This document shows, piece after piece, positions 24,077-33,004 of a stretch of 44,194 bases of DNA. Each line of letters starts with the position of its first letter. Position 1 is the stretch's first letter. A program made the translations under genes and the position numbers. The DNA lies in contig JAURYY010000241.1 of the NCBI GenBank assembly GCA_030653695.1, forward strand, positions 1-44,194. The letters run 5' to 3'. The notes below the pieces were generated by a model that saw only the letters and a program-made list of their open reading frames with translations, made no database searches and had not been told where the DNA came from. This DNA comes from Paludibacter sp. (lineage in GTDB: Bacteria; Bacteroidota; Bacteroidia; Bacteroidales; Paludibacteraceae).

Positions 24077-24208
24077 CAAAAGAAAAAAATAAAGAGTTGA
24101 TTAATTTGATTTCTATTTTTATAAATCAATTATCGAATCCTAAATATTACAAAAATATGACTTAGTATTGGCAACTTATAACTATAAATATAATGGTATT
24201 TTTTTACA

Positions 24209-24487
24209 TCAAAGGTTGGTTGATTTTGCTAATTTCCTAATTGCTTTTCTGTAATTTACTCCCAGCAATTCTGTTACATCACTCATGAGGTAATAAATCT
24301 TGTACACGACAGTTGTATAAGAAATATAGCCTTCATTGCGCCAAGTTTGTGCGGTACGTTTACTAATATTTATTAATTGGATAAACTCTTGATTGTTGAG
24401 AAAAAAACCTTCTTGGTTTTGCTCAAAAGCAACCGTGAAGGTTTTTTCTTTTAAATCAGTTGCAGCATATTTTTCATCTGTCTTGAC
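24209..24487 (-). pseudogene. excisionase-like HTH protein, no start codon
   Basis: The minus-strand frame from 24487 to the stop at 24209-24211 encodes a typical small Bacteroidota helix-turn-helix protein of mobile elements: EGFFLNNQEFIQLINISKR, then TAQTWRNEGYISY, then KIYYLMSDVTELL. This is a DUF3853/MerR-like HTH with the wing predicted from the Ile-Tyr-Tyr-x-x-Ser-Asp-Val segment. No ATG, GTG or TTG occurs in frame before a stop at 24488-24490, and a strong hairpin overlaps its 5' part, so the start has probably been lost. It is probably the remnant of an integrative element at the right edge of the island. Confidence 0.6.
24402..24450. terminator. long two-part hairpin, bidirectional terminator-like
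   Basis: AAAAAACCTTC (24402-24412) pairs with GAAGGTTTTTT (24437-24447). Nested inside, GGTT plus GCT pair with AGCAACC. Runs of T follow on both strands. It lies between the island and the glucanotransferase gene and may insulate the two. Confidence 0.75.
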
Positions 24488-24509
24488 TTATGCGTTTTCA
24501 GTTGAATAT

Positions 24510-24517
24510 TATTTTTG
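24510..24517 (+). promoter_or_regulatory. -7 box (TATTTTTG) of malQ
   Basis: TATTTTTG matches TAnnTTTG, 28 bp upstream of the ATG at 24546. The nearest TTG upstream (24483-24485) is 24 bp away, slightly too far, so the -33 box is uncertain. Confidence 0.5.
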
Positions 24518-24545
24518 TACATTTGCAAACGTAAATAAAAAAAAC

Positions 24546-27218
24546 ATGAGAATCCGATTTGCTATAAACTTCAAAACCCAATGGGGGCAAACCATACAAC
24601 TTGTTTTGAATCGACCTGATGGCATAACAAATTATTACGATTTGGTTGTTAACAACTTATCAGAATGGTTTGTTGAAATTGAAACAGAAATAGAATTAAA
24701 AAAAATAAACTATCGATATTTTATCGTTAATAGCGATCAATCGAAAACCGCTGCCTACGGAGATTCACGAACAATAGAAATTCCTGAAGGCTCCGAACGG
24801 GTGAATGTTGTAGATTACTGGAGACTTCCGAATAATGACAGACCTTTTTCGTCAACAGTTTTCGCTGATTGTTTTTTCAATCGACAATCGACTGCAAAAC
24901 AAACATTTACCAAAAATGAAAATCTGATATTAAGCATTAACAGTCGGCATATCGAGCCCGATCGACATTTTGCTATTGTTGGAAATCAGCCGGCGTTAGG
25001 CAATTGGGATGTCAGCCACAAAGTGCGGCTCGATGAAACTGATTATCCGATTTGGAAAATTGCACTCGATACAACCGATTTTGTATTTCCATTAGAATAC
25101 AAGTATTTAATTGTTGAAACTTCGACCGATAAAGTATTGGCGTGGGGCGGCGGTCCGAACAGGAAATTAGAAAAAATAGATTTACAAACCGCCACCATTG
25201 TTCATGATGAGAATTTTTTGCGCACCATCCATTCGTGGAAAGGTGCTGGTGTAGCCATTCCGGTTTTTTCGCTGCGAAGTAAAAAAAGCTTTGGAACCGG
25301 CGAATTCAACGACTTGAAACTAATGATTGACTGGGCACTGAAAACCGGACAAAAACTAATTCAGACTTTACCCATTAACGACACCATTTTATATCATACC
25401 AACTACGATTCGTACCCCTATAATGCAGTTTCGGTCAATGCGCTTCATCCCATTTATCTTCATTTGGATACAATAGGAAAACTGAAAAATGCTGAGCGAA
25501 AAGCTTACTACGAGTCGAAAAAGAAAGAGTTGAACAAAAAATCATTCTCCGATTACCAAAACGTAATGAATGTAAAATGGGAGTTTTTCCGTGAAATATA
25601 TCCACTCGAAAGCAAAAAAATATTTTCTTCAGCAGCATATAAAGATTTTTTCAACAATAATCAGGAATGGCTAGTGCCGTATGCAGCCTTTTCGTATTTG
25701 CGCGACCTCTACGGCACACCTGAATTCAGAAGTTGGGCCGAACACAATTATTACAACAGCAAAGAAATAGAGGTTCTTGTATCGCCCGAAAATGAACATT
25801 ATCACGATATTGCGATATTCTACTTTCTTCAGTATTTACTACACGAACAGTTATCCGAAGTGCATGATTATGCCCGCTCAAAAGGCATTGTTATCAAAGG
25901 CGACATACCTATTGGCGTTAGTTCACGCAGTGTAGATGCTTGGGTCGAACCTCAATTATTCAATTTGAACGCACAAGCGGGAGCGCCCCCTGATGACTTT
26001 TCGGCAACGGGGCAGAACTGGGGATTTCCAACCTATAACTGGGAAACTATGGCGCAAGATGGTTTTCAGTGGTGGAAAAAACGTTTTCGAAAATTATCGG
26101 AATATTTTGACGCCTACCGCATCGACCATATTCTCGGTTTTTTTCGAATTTGGGAAATTCCCGAAAATGATGTTTGGGGACTTACGGGCTGTTTCAATCC
26201 ATCGCTCCCCTTGTCGAGAAACGAAATTGAAAGCCGCGGTATAATATGGGACGAAAACCGTTTTCTCAAACCATACATGAAAGAACATGTGTTGTATTCC
26301 ATTTTCGGAAAATATACCGACGATGTAATTCGTGAATACTTGTTGCAGGACGGCTGGCAAAACTATAAATTTAAACCCGAATACGATACACAAAAAAAGA
26401 TTGAAACCCATTTTGCGCGATTGGGTTATAGTTTCAGCAATAAAGATGTCTTGATTCGCGATGGATTGTATATGCTTCACTGCGAAGTGCTTTTCATACG
26501 CGACATTCGTCAGCCCGACAAATTTCATCCTCGCATTTCGATGTACAGTTCGGCTACATTCCGCGATTTATCGGAAAATACCCGAAAATTACTCGATAAA
26601 CTTTATATTGATTATTTTTATAAGCGGCACACCGAATTCTGGAAACAGGAGGCATTAAAAAAACTACCGGCACTCGTTTCATCAACAAAAATGTTGGTTT
26701 GCGGTGAGGATTTAGGAATGGTACCCGACTCGGTTCCCAATGTAATGAATGAACTCGAAATATTAAGTCTTGAAATTCAGCGAATGCCCAAAAAGCCCAA
26801 TACCGAATTTGCTATGCCTGCCGATGCACCCTATCTTTCGGTTTGCACCACTTCGACTCACGACATGAATCCGCTAAGAGCCTGGTGGGAAGAGGATGCA
26901 AACGTATCACAGCGATTTTATAACCGGGCGTTAGGAATGCAGGGAACAGCTCCCGAAAAATGTGAACAGTGGATTGCCGAAAGGATTGTAGAGCAACATC
27001 TTGAATCGAATGCAATGTGGATAATACTGCCTCTGCAGGACTGGATAGCAGTAGAATCAACCCTTTGCCTCGACCATCCTTATGCCGAAAGAATCAACGT
27101 GCCAAGCAATCCGCGCAATTTCTGGTGTTACCGCATGCATATTGCCCTTGAAAAACTATTGAAAGAAGAAAAATTCAATAATAAACTAAAAGAAATGATT
27201 GAAAAAGCGGGGAGATAA
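24546..27218 (+). CDS. malQ: 4-alpha-glucanotransferase with starch-binding modules
   Basis: GH77 amylomaltase that transfers maltooligosaccharide units during starch or glycogen breakdown. With the ATG at 24546 it is 890 aa. Two N-terminal CBM20-like modules (about 1-110 and 115-235; the second has HFAIVGNQPALGNWD) precede the GH77 domain (about 250-880). Catalytic residues are intact: nucleophile D527 in AYRIDHILGFFRIWE, acid/base E721 in GEDLGMVPDSVP, and D773 in STHDMNPLRAWWE. The frame is open 51 codons further upstream, but that extension runs through the hairpin and promoter, so I reject it. The two-CBM architecture is usual in Bacteroidota. No other glycogen genes are adjacent. Confidence 0.95.
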   Translation: MRIRFAINFKTQWGQTIQLVLNRPDGITNYYDLVVNNLSEWFVEIETEIELKKINYRYFIVNSDQSKTAAYGDSRTIEIPEGSERVNVVDYWRLPNNDRPFSSTVFADCFFNRQSTAKQTFTKNENLILSINSRHIEPDRHFAIVGNQPALGNWDVSHKVRLDETDYPIWKIALDTTDFVFPLEYKYLIVETSTDKVLAWGGGPNRKLEKIDLQTATIVHDENFLRTIHSWKGAGVAIPVFSLRSKKSFGTGEFNDLKLMIDWALKTGQKLIQTLPINDTILYHTNYDSYPYNAVSVNALHPIYLHLDTIGKLKNAERKAYYESKKKELNKKSFSDYQNVMNVKWEFFREIYPLESKKIFSSAAYKDFFNNNQEWLVPYAAFSYLRDLYGTPEFRSWAEHNYYNSKEIEVLVSPENEHYHDIAIFYFLQYLLHEQLSEVHDYARSKGIVIKGDIPIGVSSRSVDAWVEPQLFNLNAQAGAPPDDFSATGQNWGFPTYNWETMAQDGFQWWKKRFRKLSEYFDAYRIDHILGFFRIWEIPENDVWGLTGCFNPSLPLSRNEIESRGIIWDENRFLKPYMKEHVLYSIFGKYTDDVIREYLLQDGWQNYKFKPEYDTQKKIETHFARLGYSFSNKDVLIRDGLYMLHCEVLFIRDIRQPDKFHPRISMYSSATFRDLSENTRKLLDKLYIDYFYKRHTEFWKQEALKKLPALVSSTKMLVCGEDLGMVPDSVPNVMNELEILSLEIQRMPKKPNTEFAMPADAPYLSVCTTSTHDMNPLRAWWEEDANVSQRFYNRALGMQGTAPEKCEQWIAERIVEQHLESNAMWIILPLQDWIAVESTLCLDHPYAERINVPSNPRNFWCYRMHIALEKLLKEEKFNNKLKEMIEKAGR

Positions 27219-27291
27219 ACCAATGTGATAATAAGCCAATTTGCCAATGAGTCAATGTGATAATTTGAAAATGAGTCAACAACACAATTTG

Positions 27292-27361
27292 TCCCGTTAG
27301 CTTTTGGGAGTGCCATTTTTTTTAACGTAAAAGGCGAACCAACGGTCATCAGCTAACGGGA
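27292..27361. repeat. 11-bp inverted repeat upstream of purM
   Basis: TCCCGTTAGCT (27292-27302) and AGCTAACGGGA (27351-27361) enclose 48 nt. The rest of the 27219-27425 gap is low-complexity: CAATGTGATAA/GAGTCAA repeats on the left and TTCAAACTTT repeats on the right. It could be a dispersed repeat or a regulatory hairpin of purM. Confidence 0.55.
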
Positions 27362-27425
27362 GATAATCATAAAACGCGAAACTTTCAAACCTTTCAAACA
27401 ACAAACTTTTCAAACTATAAATTAA

Positions 27426-28592
27426 ATGAGCGATCAACGTTATAATTTAAGAGGCGTTTCAGCTTCGAAAGAAGATGTACACCAAGCGATTAAAAATATT
27501 GACAAAGGACTTTTTCCGAAAGCATTTTGCAAAATAATTCCCGATTTTTTGGGAAACGATCCTGAATACTGCAATATTATGCATGCCGATGGAGCAGGTA
27601 CAAAATCGTCATTAGCTTATATTTACTGGCGCGAGACAGGTGATTTATCAGTTTGGAAAGGCATTGCCCAGGATGCCCTTATCATGAATATTGATGATTT
27701 ATTGTGCGTTGGCGCAACGGATAACATTCTTCTATCGTCCACAATAGGCAGGAACAAGAACTGTATTCCGGGCGAAGTAATATCGGCAATAATAAACGGA
27801 ACGAATGAAATAGTGGAAGAACTCCGCGAAATGGGCGTGAACATTTACCCAACCGGAGGCGAAACAGCCGATGTAGGCGATTTGGTACGGACGATTATTG
27901 TTGACAGCACGGTAACCTGCCGCATGAAAAGAGCAGATGTGATTGATAATGCAAATATTAAAGCCGGCGATGTGATTGTAGGACTTTCGTCGTGCGGACA
28001 AGCAACGTACGAAAAAGAATATAACGGCGGTATGGGAAGCAATGGGTTGACCTCAGCCCGCCATGATGTTTTTGCCAATTATCTGGCTACAAAATATCCC
28101 GAGAGTTATAATCCCGATATACCACAAAATCTTGCATATTCCGGATCGTGCAAACTGACCGATGCTATTGAAGAATTGGGTATTAATGCCGGAAAATTAG
28201 TACTGTCACCCACACGCACATTCGCTCCCGTGGTGAAAAAAGTATTAGAAGAGTTGCGTCCGTATATTCACGGTATGGTGCATTGTTCGGGTGGAGCTCA
28301 AACAAAGGTATTGCATTTTATTGATAATCTGAAGGTTGTGAAAAACAATTTATTTCCTGTTCCTCCTTTATTTAAACTTATACAAAAAGAATCGGGTACC
28401 GACTGGAAAGAAATGTATAAAGTTTTTAATATGGGGCACCGGTTAGAAGTATATTTACCGGAAGAATTTGCAGGCAAAGTGATTGAAATTTCGAAATCGT
28501 TCAATATCGATGCTCAAGTTGTAGGTTATTGCGAAGAATCGACAAAAAAAGGATTACTGATTGAAAGCGAATTCGGGTGCTTTGAGTATTAA
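27426..28592 (+). CDS. purM: phosphoribosylformylglycinamidine cyclo-ligase (AIR synthase)
   Basis: ATP-dependent enzyme that closes the imidazole ring in purine synthesis (FGAM to AIR). The sequence is a PurM-like two-domain fold. The ATP/substrate-binding segments are MHADGAGTKSSLAY (about 53-66), QDALIMNIDDLLCVGA (about 82-97), PTGGETADVGDLV (about 141-153) and a Gly-rich YNGGMGSNGLTSARHD (about 199-214). The C-terminal domain contains GMVHCSGGAQTKV. Length is 388 aa, longer than E. coli PurM (345) as in other Bacteroidota. It is a single gene; its neighbours are unrelated. Confidence 0.92.
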   Translation: MSDQRYNLRGVSASKEDVHQAIKNIDKGLFPKAFCKIIPDFLGNDPEYCNIMHADGAGTKSSLAYIYWRETGDLSVWKGIAQDALIMNIDDLLCVGATDNILLSSTIGRNKNCIPGEVISAIINGTNEIVEELREMGVNIYPTGGETADVGDLVRTIIVDSTVTCRMKRADVIDNANIKAGDVIVGLSSCGQATYEKEYNGGMGSNGLTSARHDVFANYLATKYPESYNPDIPQNLAYSGSCKLTDAIEELGINAGKLVLSPTRTFAPVVKKVLEELRPYIHGMVHCSGGAQTKVLHFIDNLKVVKNNLFPVPPLFKLIQKESGTDWKEMYKVFNMGHRLEVYLPEEFAGKVIEISKSFNIDAQVVGYCEESTKKGLLIESEFGCFEY

Positions 28593-28706
28593 AAACCCGC
28601 TCAAAGGCATAGAGTGAACTTCAATAAATTTATTAATATCAAAATTGTATTGCAATGCAATGAAAGGTAAATCATGGACTAAGGATCGTCCTTCTTCTCA
28701 TACTTT

Positions 28707-28817
28707 TATCTTTGCAACGCCTTAGAAAATATACATGCAGGGACTTCCAATCCTGCCGGCTTAACATTAAGCCCGACAAAACATAAAATTCCTGCATCGT
28801 ACCCTTGTAGTTTTTTT
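28707..28817 (+). ncRNA. candidate structured non-coding RNA
   Basis: A TATCTTTG promoter box (28707-28714) is followed by about 95 nt with no ORF but several pairings. ATGCAGG (28735-28741) can pair with CCTGCAT (28791-28797) to close the whole domain, or its GCAGG part with the nearer CCTGC (28752-28756). GGCTT/AAGCC (28758-28762 with 28769-28773) makes an inner hairpin. A run of seven T (28811-28817) ends it. This looks like a small RNA gene between the convergent purM and dnaJ genes. I do not recognise it as SRP, 6S or tmRNA. Confidence 0.45.
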
Positions 28818-28826
28818 CTGTTTGGT

Positions 28827-29969
28827 TTACTCAAACATATTCCTGAAACGCGAAAAGAAATCGTGCGAATTTTTTGAATTTGGCTTTACATTTTCCGATT
28901 TCTCGAGTTTTTCTATCAGCATTTTTTCTTCCCTATTCAAATTTTCAGGAATATATACACCTAAATTAACCAACAAATCGCCTGTTCCATAACGGTTTAC
29001 ATTAGGCAAACCTTTTCCGCGTAATCGCAGCACTTTACCGGGTTGTGTTCCGGGTGCAATGTTTACTTTTACTTTTCCATCCACAGTAGGAACTTCGACT
29101 GATCCGCCGAGAACTGCCATGGGTAGTGTAAGCAATAAATTGTAAATCAAATCATTTTGATCACGAATTAATTCGGGATGAGCTTCCTCCTCAATTAACA
29201 CCAGCAAATCACCATTCACACCTCCGCGACGGGCTGCATTACCTTTGCCGCTCATCGAAAGTTGCATACCTTCCATTACCCCTGCCGGGATATTGATATT
29301 TATGACCTCATCTTCACGAACAATTCCCTCGCCATAACAGTATGAACATTTATCTTTAATAATTTTTCCATCTCCCTGGCAGGTAGGACATTCAGAGGCT
29401 GTTTGCATCTGTCCCAAAATAGTATTCTGCACGCGGGTAACACGTCCTGAACCATGACAAGTGGTACAGGTTACGGATTGGGATCCGTGCGCAGCTCCTG
29501 CTCCGTTGCAATGTGAACAAATAACTTGTTTCTTTACTTTTATTTTCTTTTCTACTCCGTTTGCAATTTCCGTAAGATTCAGTTTTACTTTTACTCTCAA
29601 ATCGGAACCCCGACGCACCCGTTGACCTCCACGACTTCCTCCACCGCCAAAACCTCCAAAATGTCCGCCGAAAATATCACCGAAATGAGAAAAAATATCG
29701 TCCATACTCATACCGCCACCACTGTAACCGCCATTATTAGCTCCGTTAACTCCGGCATGTCCAAACTGGTCGTAACGTTGCCGTTTTTGTTGATCGCTCA
29801 GCACTTCGTAAGCTTCGGCTGCTTCTTTGAACCTCTCTTCAGCCGCTTTATTTCCCGGATTTTTGTCGGGATGATGTTCAATTGCTTTCTTTCGGTAAGC
29901 TTTTTTAATTTCTTCAGCCGATGCCGATTTCGACACACCTAATATTTCGTAAAAATCTCTTTTGGACAT
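28827..29969 (-). CDS. dnaJ: chaperone DnaJ
   Basis: Hsp40 co-chaperone that stimulates DnaK. The J domain (1-70) has HPD at 33-35. It is followed by a Gly-rich linker (about 78-115) and four zinc-binding C-x-x-C-x-G-x-G repeats ([32 protein letters not shown]). The C-terminal substrate-binding domains include [16 protein letters not shown]. Length (380 aa) is standard type I. It lies 100 bp downstream of grpE on the same strand; the spacer is filled with low-complexity GTGTTGATGTG and AACTTGAAACTTG-type repeats. Confidence 0.97.
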   Translation of the reverse strand: MSKRDFYEILGVSKSASAEEIKKAYRKKAIEHHPDKNPGNKAAEERFKEAAEAYEVLSDQQKRQRYDQFGHAGVNGANNGGYSGGGMSMDDIFSHFGDIFGGHFGGFGGGGSRGGQRVRRGSDLRVKVKLNLTEIANGVEKKIKVKKQVICSHCNGAGAAHGSQSVTCTTCHGSGRVTRVQNTILGQMQTASECPTCQGDGKIIKDKCSYCYGEGIVREDEVININIPAGVMEGMQLSMSGKGNAARRGGVNGDLLVLIEEEAHPELIRDQNDLIYNLLLTLPMAVLGGSVEVPTVDGKVKVNIAPGTQPGKVLRLRGKGLPNVNRYGTGDLLVNLGVYIPENLNREEKMLIEKLEKSENVKPNSKNSHDFFSRFRNMFE

Positions 29970-30069
29970 ATTTTAATGTGATAATGTGTTGATGTGTTGA
30001 TTTGATAATTAAAAAACGCAAAACATGAAACTTGAAACTTGAAACCCAAAACATGAAACGCGAAATAAA

Positions 30070-30642
30070 TTACTCCCCAACTACTACTTTCGAAAACCTG
30101 ATTACTTTATCGTTTAGCGTGTAGCCTTTTGATATACAATCAATTATTATTCCTTTTAACTCTTCGGATGGTGCAGGAAATGTGGTTATTGCTTCATGTA
30201 AATCGGTGTTAAATAGCTCATTTTCAGTAGGTATTGACTTAACGCCGTTTTGTATAAGAAATGCTATGAATTTTGTATAAATCAAATCAATGCCCTCTTT
30301 AACTGACTTAACATCTTCCGAAATTTCCATTGCTTTCAGTGCTCTGTCGAAATCATCAATCAAAGGTAACATATTGACCAAAACACTTTCGCCCGCCGAT
30401 TTATAAAGTTCGGTTCGTTCTTTGAGTGTACGTTTACGATAATTATCAAATTCTGCCATCAAACGTAAATTTTTATCGTTCAATTCGGCACACTTCTGAG
30501 TCATTATTTCAAAATCATCAGCTATTTTATCTGCTTCCTGTTCCGCTGTTTCCTCGGGTTGAGGTGCTTCCTGTGTTTCAACTTCTTGTTTAATAACTTC
30601 TTTGTTTTCAGGGTTTACTTCGGTATGTTTATTTTTTCTCAT
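30070..30642 (-). CDS. grpE: nucleotide exchange factor GrpE
   Basis: Exchange factor for DnaK. The acidic N-terminal region (1-45, Glu-rich) leads into a long coiled coil (about 45-105, ending FDNYRKRTLKER), then the four-helix part and a beta-domain with the family signature KSIPTENELFNTDLHEAI and GYTLNDKVIRFSKVVVGE. Length 190 aa is typical. It is the first gene of grpE-dnaJ. No CIRCE element is visible upstream. Confidence 0.95.
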   Translation of the reverse strand: MRKNKHTEVNPENKEVIKQEVETQEAPQPEETAEQEADKIADDFEIMTQKCAELNDKNLRLMAEFDNYRKRTLKERTELYKSAGESVLVNMLPLIDDFDRALKAMEISEDVKSVKEGIDLIYTKFIAFLIQNGVKSIPTENELFNTDLHEAITTFPAPSEELKGIIIDCISKGYTLNDKVIRFSKVVVGE

Positions 30643-30824
30643 GTGTCAAATTTTATTTTTTTACTATTTTTCAAACAAAAGAACTCGCTATAAAAGTATG
30701 GTCTTTTTAAATTTGCCGGTTTTAAAGCTCGTTACATGTCAAAAAAACTAATTTTTCTCTTTATAACTTAAAATATATTTTAACATTTACTATTAGCTTT
30801 GATACATCAATTATTTTGCCAAAA

Positions 30825-30857
30825 CACCCTGAAACTGCTTTTGGCAGCATCAGGGTG
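30825..30857 (-). terminator. terminator of dsbD
   Basis: CACCCTGA (30825-30832) and TCAGGGTG (30850-30857) with an inner CTGC/GCAG pairing form a long stem. On the minus strand a TTTT run follows. It lies about 60 bp after the dsbD stop. The remaining part of 30643-30913 is AT-rich and without recognised features. Confidence 0.75.
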
Positions 30858-30913
30858 GCATATTGTCAGAAAAACAAATATCATAGATTTGAATTACGAC
30901 AAAAAAACAGTAT

Positions 30914-32890
30914 TTATTTTTCAGCGTTCTCTAACCATTTGATAAAATTATCGGCATTTTCATCAAAAGTGAATGCCTTATTCAATGGATTTCCTCCATT
31001 GTCTAATATGACATAAAATGGTTGAGCATTGGCACCAAATTTATAACGCTGAAGGTAACTCCATTTATCGCCGATGGTTTTTATGGTTCGTGTTTTTCCA
31101 TTTTCGGTAACACTGTAAGGTTTTGCAAGCGAGGTCTTGTCATCTACAAAAAGAGTTATTAGCACAAAATCATTTTCTAATAAATCTTTTACTTTCGGAT
31201 TTGTCCAAACCGAAGCTTCCATTTTGCGGCAATTCACGCAACCAAAACCCGAAAAATCTATAACTACAGGCAACCCTTTTTCGACAGCGTGTGCCATTCC
31301 TTTATCATAATCGGTATATGCTGCGTGTACTTCATTTTCGTACAGATTAAAATCCTGAGTATAAAGCGGTGGCGAAAATGCACTGATGGATTTCAATGGT
31401 GCGCCCCATAATCCCGGAACCATATAAAGTGCAAACGAAAGAGAAATAATTGCCAGAAACGTACCTAATACCGAGGTATGTTTGGCTTCATCATCGTGTG
31501 GAAATCTGATTTTTCCCAACAAATAGAACCCAAGTAAAGTAAAAATAACAATCCACAACACAAGAAATACTTCACGGTCGAGTATGCGCCAACCATAAGC
31601 CAAATCGGCAACAGACAGGAATTTAAGTGCCAGTGCCAATTCGAGAAAAGCTAAAACAATTTTTACTTTGTTGAGCCAACCTCCCGAACGGGGTAATGAT
31701 TTGAGCCACGAAGGAAATATGGCGAATAAAGTAAATGGAATGGCTAAGGCAACCGCAAATCCGGTCATACCAATAGCGGGGGCTAAAATAGAACCGCTTG
31801 ACGAAACTTCGACGAGCAAGGTTCCGATAATGGGTCCGGTACACGAAAACGAAACAAGCACCAGCGTAAATGCCATAAATAATATGCTAACAAAACCGGC
31901 AGTCGAATCGGCTTTTGCATCAAGTTTTGTTGACCACGAAGCAGGTAAGGTTATTTCGAAAGCACCAAAAAATGAAATGGCAAAAACTACAAGTAATGCA
32001 AAGAAAAGTAGATTGAAAACTGCATTGGTCGACATACTATTTAATGCACTGGCACCAAAAATAAGCGTAATAAGTATGCCAAGCGTTACATAAATAAAAA
32101 TAATAGCCAATCCATACAGAAACGCATCTCTCCTACCCTTTGCTTTGTTTTCTGAGCGTTTCAAAAAGAAACTGACTGTCATGGGAATTATTGGCCAAAC
32201 ACAAGGTGTAAATAATGCTAAAAAACCACCGACCAAACCGGCCAGAAAAACAAATAACAAAGCCATTGAACCACTTTTATCCTGAACATCGCCAAAACCT
32301 TTCAGTTCATTTATTACCGGCGTCCAATAATCGACTACAGTATTATTGCTTGTACCATCTGATAAAACAGGTGCAATTGCCTGAACAGTATCACCATTTA
32401 TTGCTTCGCTTACTTTTACGGTTGGGATATGAGCTGTTTTTGCTCCCAGTTCAAATTCTTCCTGAGTTGGAGGTAAACAACTTTCATCGTTACATACCAT
32501 AAACTCTACGTAGCCTTTCACTTTTACTTTCGATGCATCCGAAAATGTAATTTTTTGAATGAAAACCGCCTCATTGGCATACCAGTTTAACTTCATATCG
32601 AAATTCACATCAAAAGCTTCTTTCAATTTTGAAGTTGCCTGAAGTTCTCCGGCTTTTTTTGCATTTTCAATATTCTCGAAAACTATTTGTGTGGGTTTCG
32701 GACCATCTTTGGGAATTTTTAGTCCATATAAATGCCAGCCTTTGTCAATTGTTGCCCGCAAAATAATATCAGCCGAATTCTGTCCTGTGTTTTTTAGTTC
32801 AAAATTCCATTTAACGGGTTCGTAAATTTGTGAAAATAAAGCAATTGAAAAAAGCGTAGTCGTTAATAATAGAATGATTTTTTTTATCAT
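30914..32890 (-). CDS. dsbD: thiol:disulfide interchange protein DsbD
   Basis: Inner-membrane protein that passes reducing power from cytoplasmic thioredoxin to periplasmic partners. It has a signal peptide (1-21) and a periplasmic N-terminal domain (about 22-190) with C-x4-C (NDESCLPP). About eight transmembrane helices follow (about 205-500), with TPCVWPIIP and FSCTGPIIG carrying the membrane cysteines. The C-terminal thioredoxin-like domain has the C551-V-N-C554 redox pair in FGCVNCRKMEASVW. Length 658 aa fits the fused type. It is a single gene between grpE and sprA, with a -7 box TAATTTTG at 32909-32916 on the minus strand. Confidence 0.93.
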   Translation of the reverse strand: MIKKIILLLTTTLFSIALFSQIYEPVKWNFELKNTGQNSADIILRATIDKGWHLYGLKIPKDGPKPTQIVFENIENAKKAGELQATSKLKEAFDVNFDMKLNWYANEAVFIQKITFSDASKVKVKGYVEFMVCNDESCLPPTQEEFELGAKTAHIPTVKVSEAINGDTVQAIAPVLSDGTSNNTVVDYWTPVINELKGFGDVQDKSGSMALLFVFLAGLVGGFLALFTPCVWPIIPMTVSFFLKRSENKAKGRRDAFLYGLAIIFIYVTLGILITLIFGASALNSMSTNAVFNLLFFALLVVFAISFFGAFEITLPASWSTKLDAKADSTAGFVSILFMAFTLVLVSFSCTGPIIGTLLVEVSSSGSILAPAIGMTGFAVALAIPFTLFAIFPSWLKSLPRSGGWLNKVKIVLAFLELALALKFLSVADLAYGWRILDREVFLVLWIVIFTLLGFYLLGKIRFPHDDEAKHTSVLGTFLAIISLSFALYMVPGLWGAPLKSISAFSPPLYTQDFNLYENEVHAAYTDYDKGMAHAVEKGLPVVIDFSGFGCVNCRKMEASVWTNPKVKDLLENDFVLITLFVDDKTSLAKPYSVTENGKTRTIKTIGDKWSYLQRYKFGANAQPFYVILDNGGNPLNKAFTFDENADNFIKWLENAEK

Positions 32891-32959
32891 AATCTTTTAA
32901 TTTTATTGCAAAATTAGAACTTTGTATGAATATATGAATAACTATTCATTTATATTTTT

Positions 32960-32995
32960 AAATATTTAACATCTTTGATAAAATGTTAAATATTT
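32960..32995. terminator. 13-bp inverted repeat after sprA
   Basis: AAATATTTAACAT (32960-32972) and ATGTTAAATATTT (32983-32995), with a 10-nt loop, 10 bp past the sprA stop codon. It is AT-only apart from one pair and lacks a clear U-tract, so it may be a weak terminator. Confidence 0.5.
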
Positions 32996-33004
32996 GGTGT
33001 TTTT

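Noticed and set aside
12845-24500. Attachment-site pair at tRNA-Cys
   Set aside because: I looked near the right edge for a repeat of the tRNA 3' end (GAATCCGCCACGAACC) and did not find one; integration at this tRNA remains unproven.
28707-28817. SRP RNA, 6S RNA or tmRNA
   Set aside because: No GGAAGCAGC-type SRP loop, no long 6S bulged stem, no tag-peptide frame; size and motifs do not fit.
29526-29942. 138-codon plus-strand ORF opposite dnaJ
   Set aside because: Shadow of the J domain and Gly-rich region of dnaJ; no independent start signal.
30643-30913. CIRCE (HrcA) operator before grpE
   Set aside because: No TTAGCACTC-N9-GAGTGCTAA-like palindrome is present upstream of grpE.
31668-32093. 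141-codon plus-strand ORF opposite dsbD
   Set aside because: Antisense to the transmembrane region; composition follows the complementary codons.
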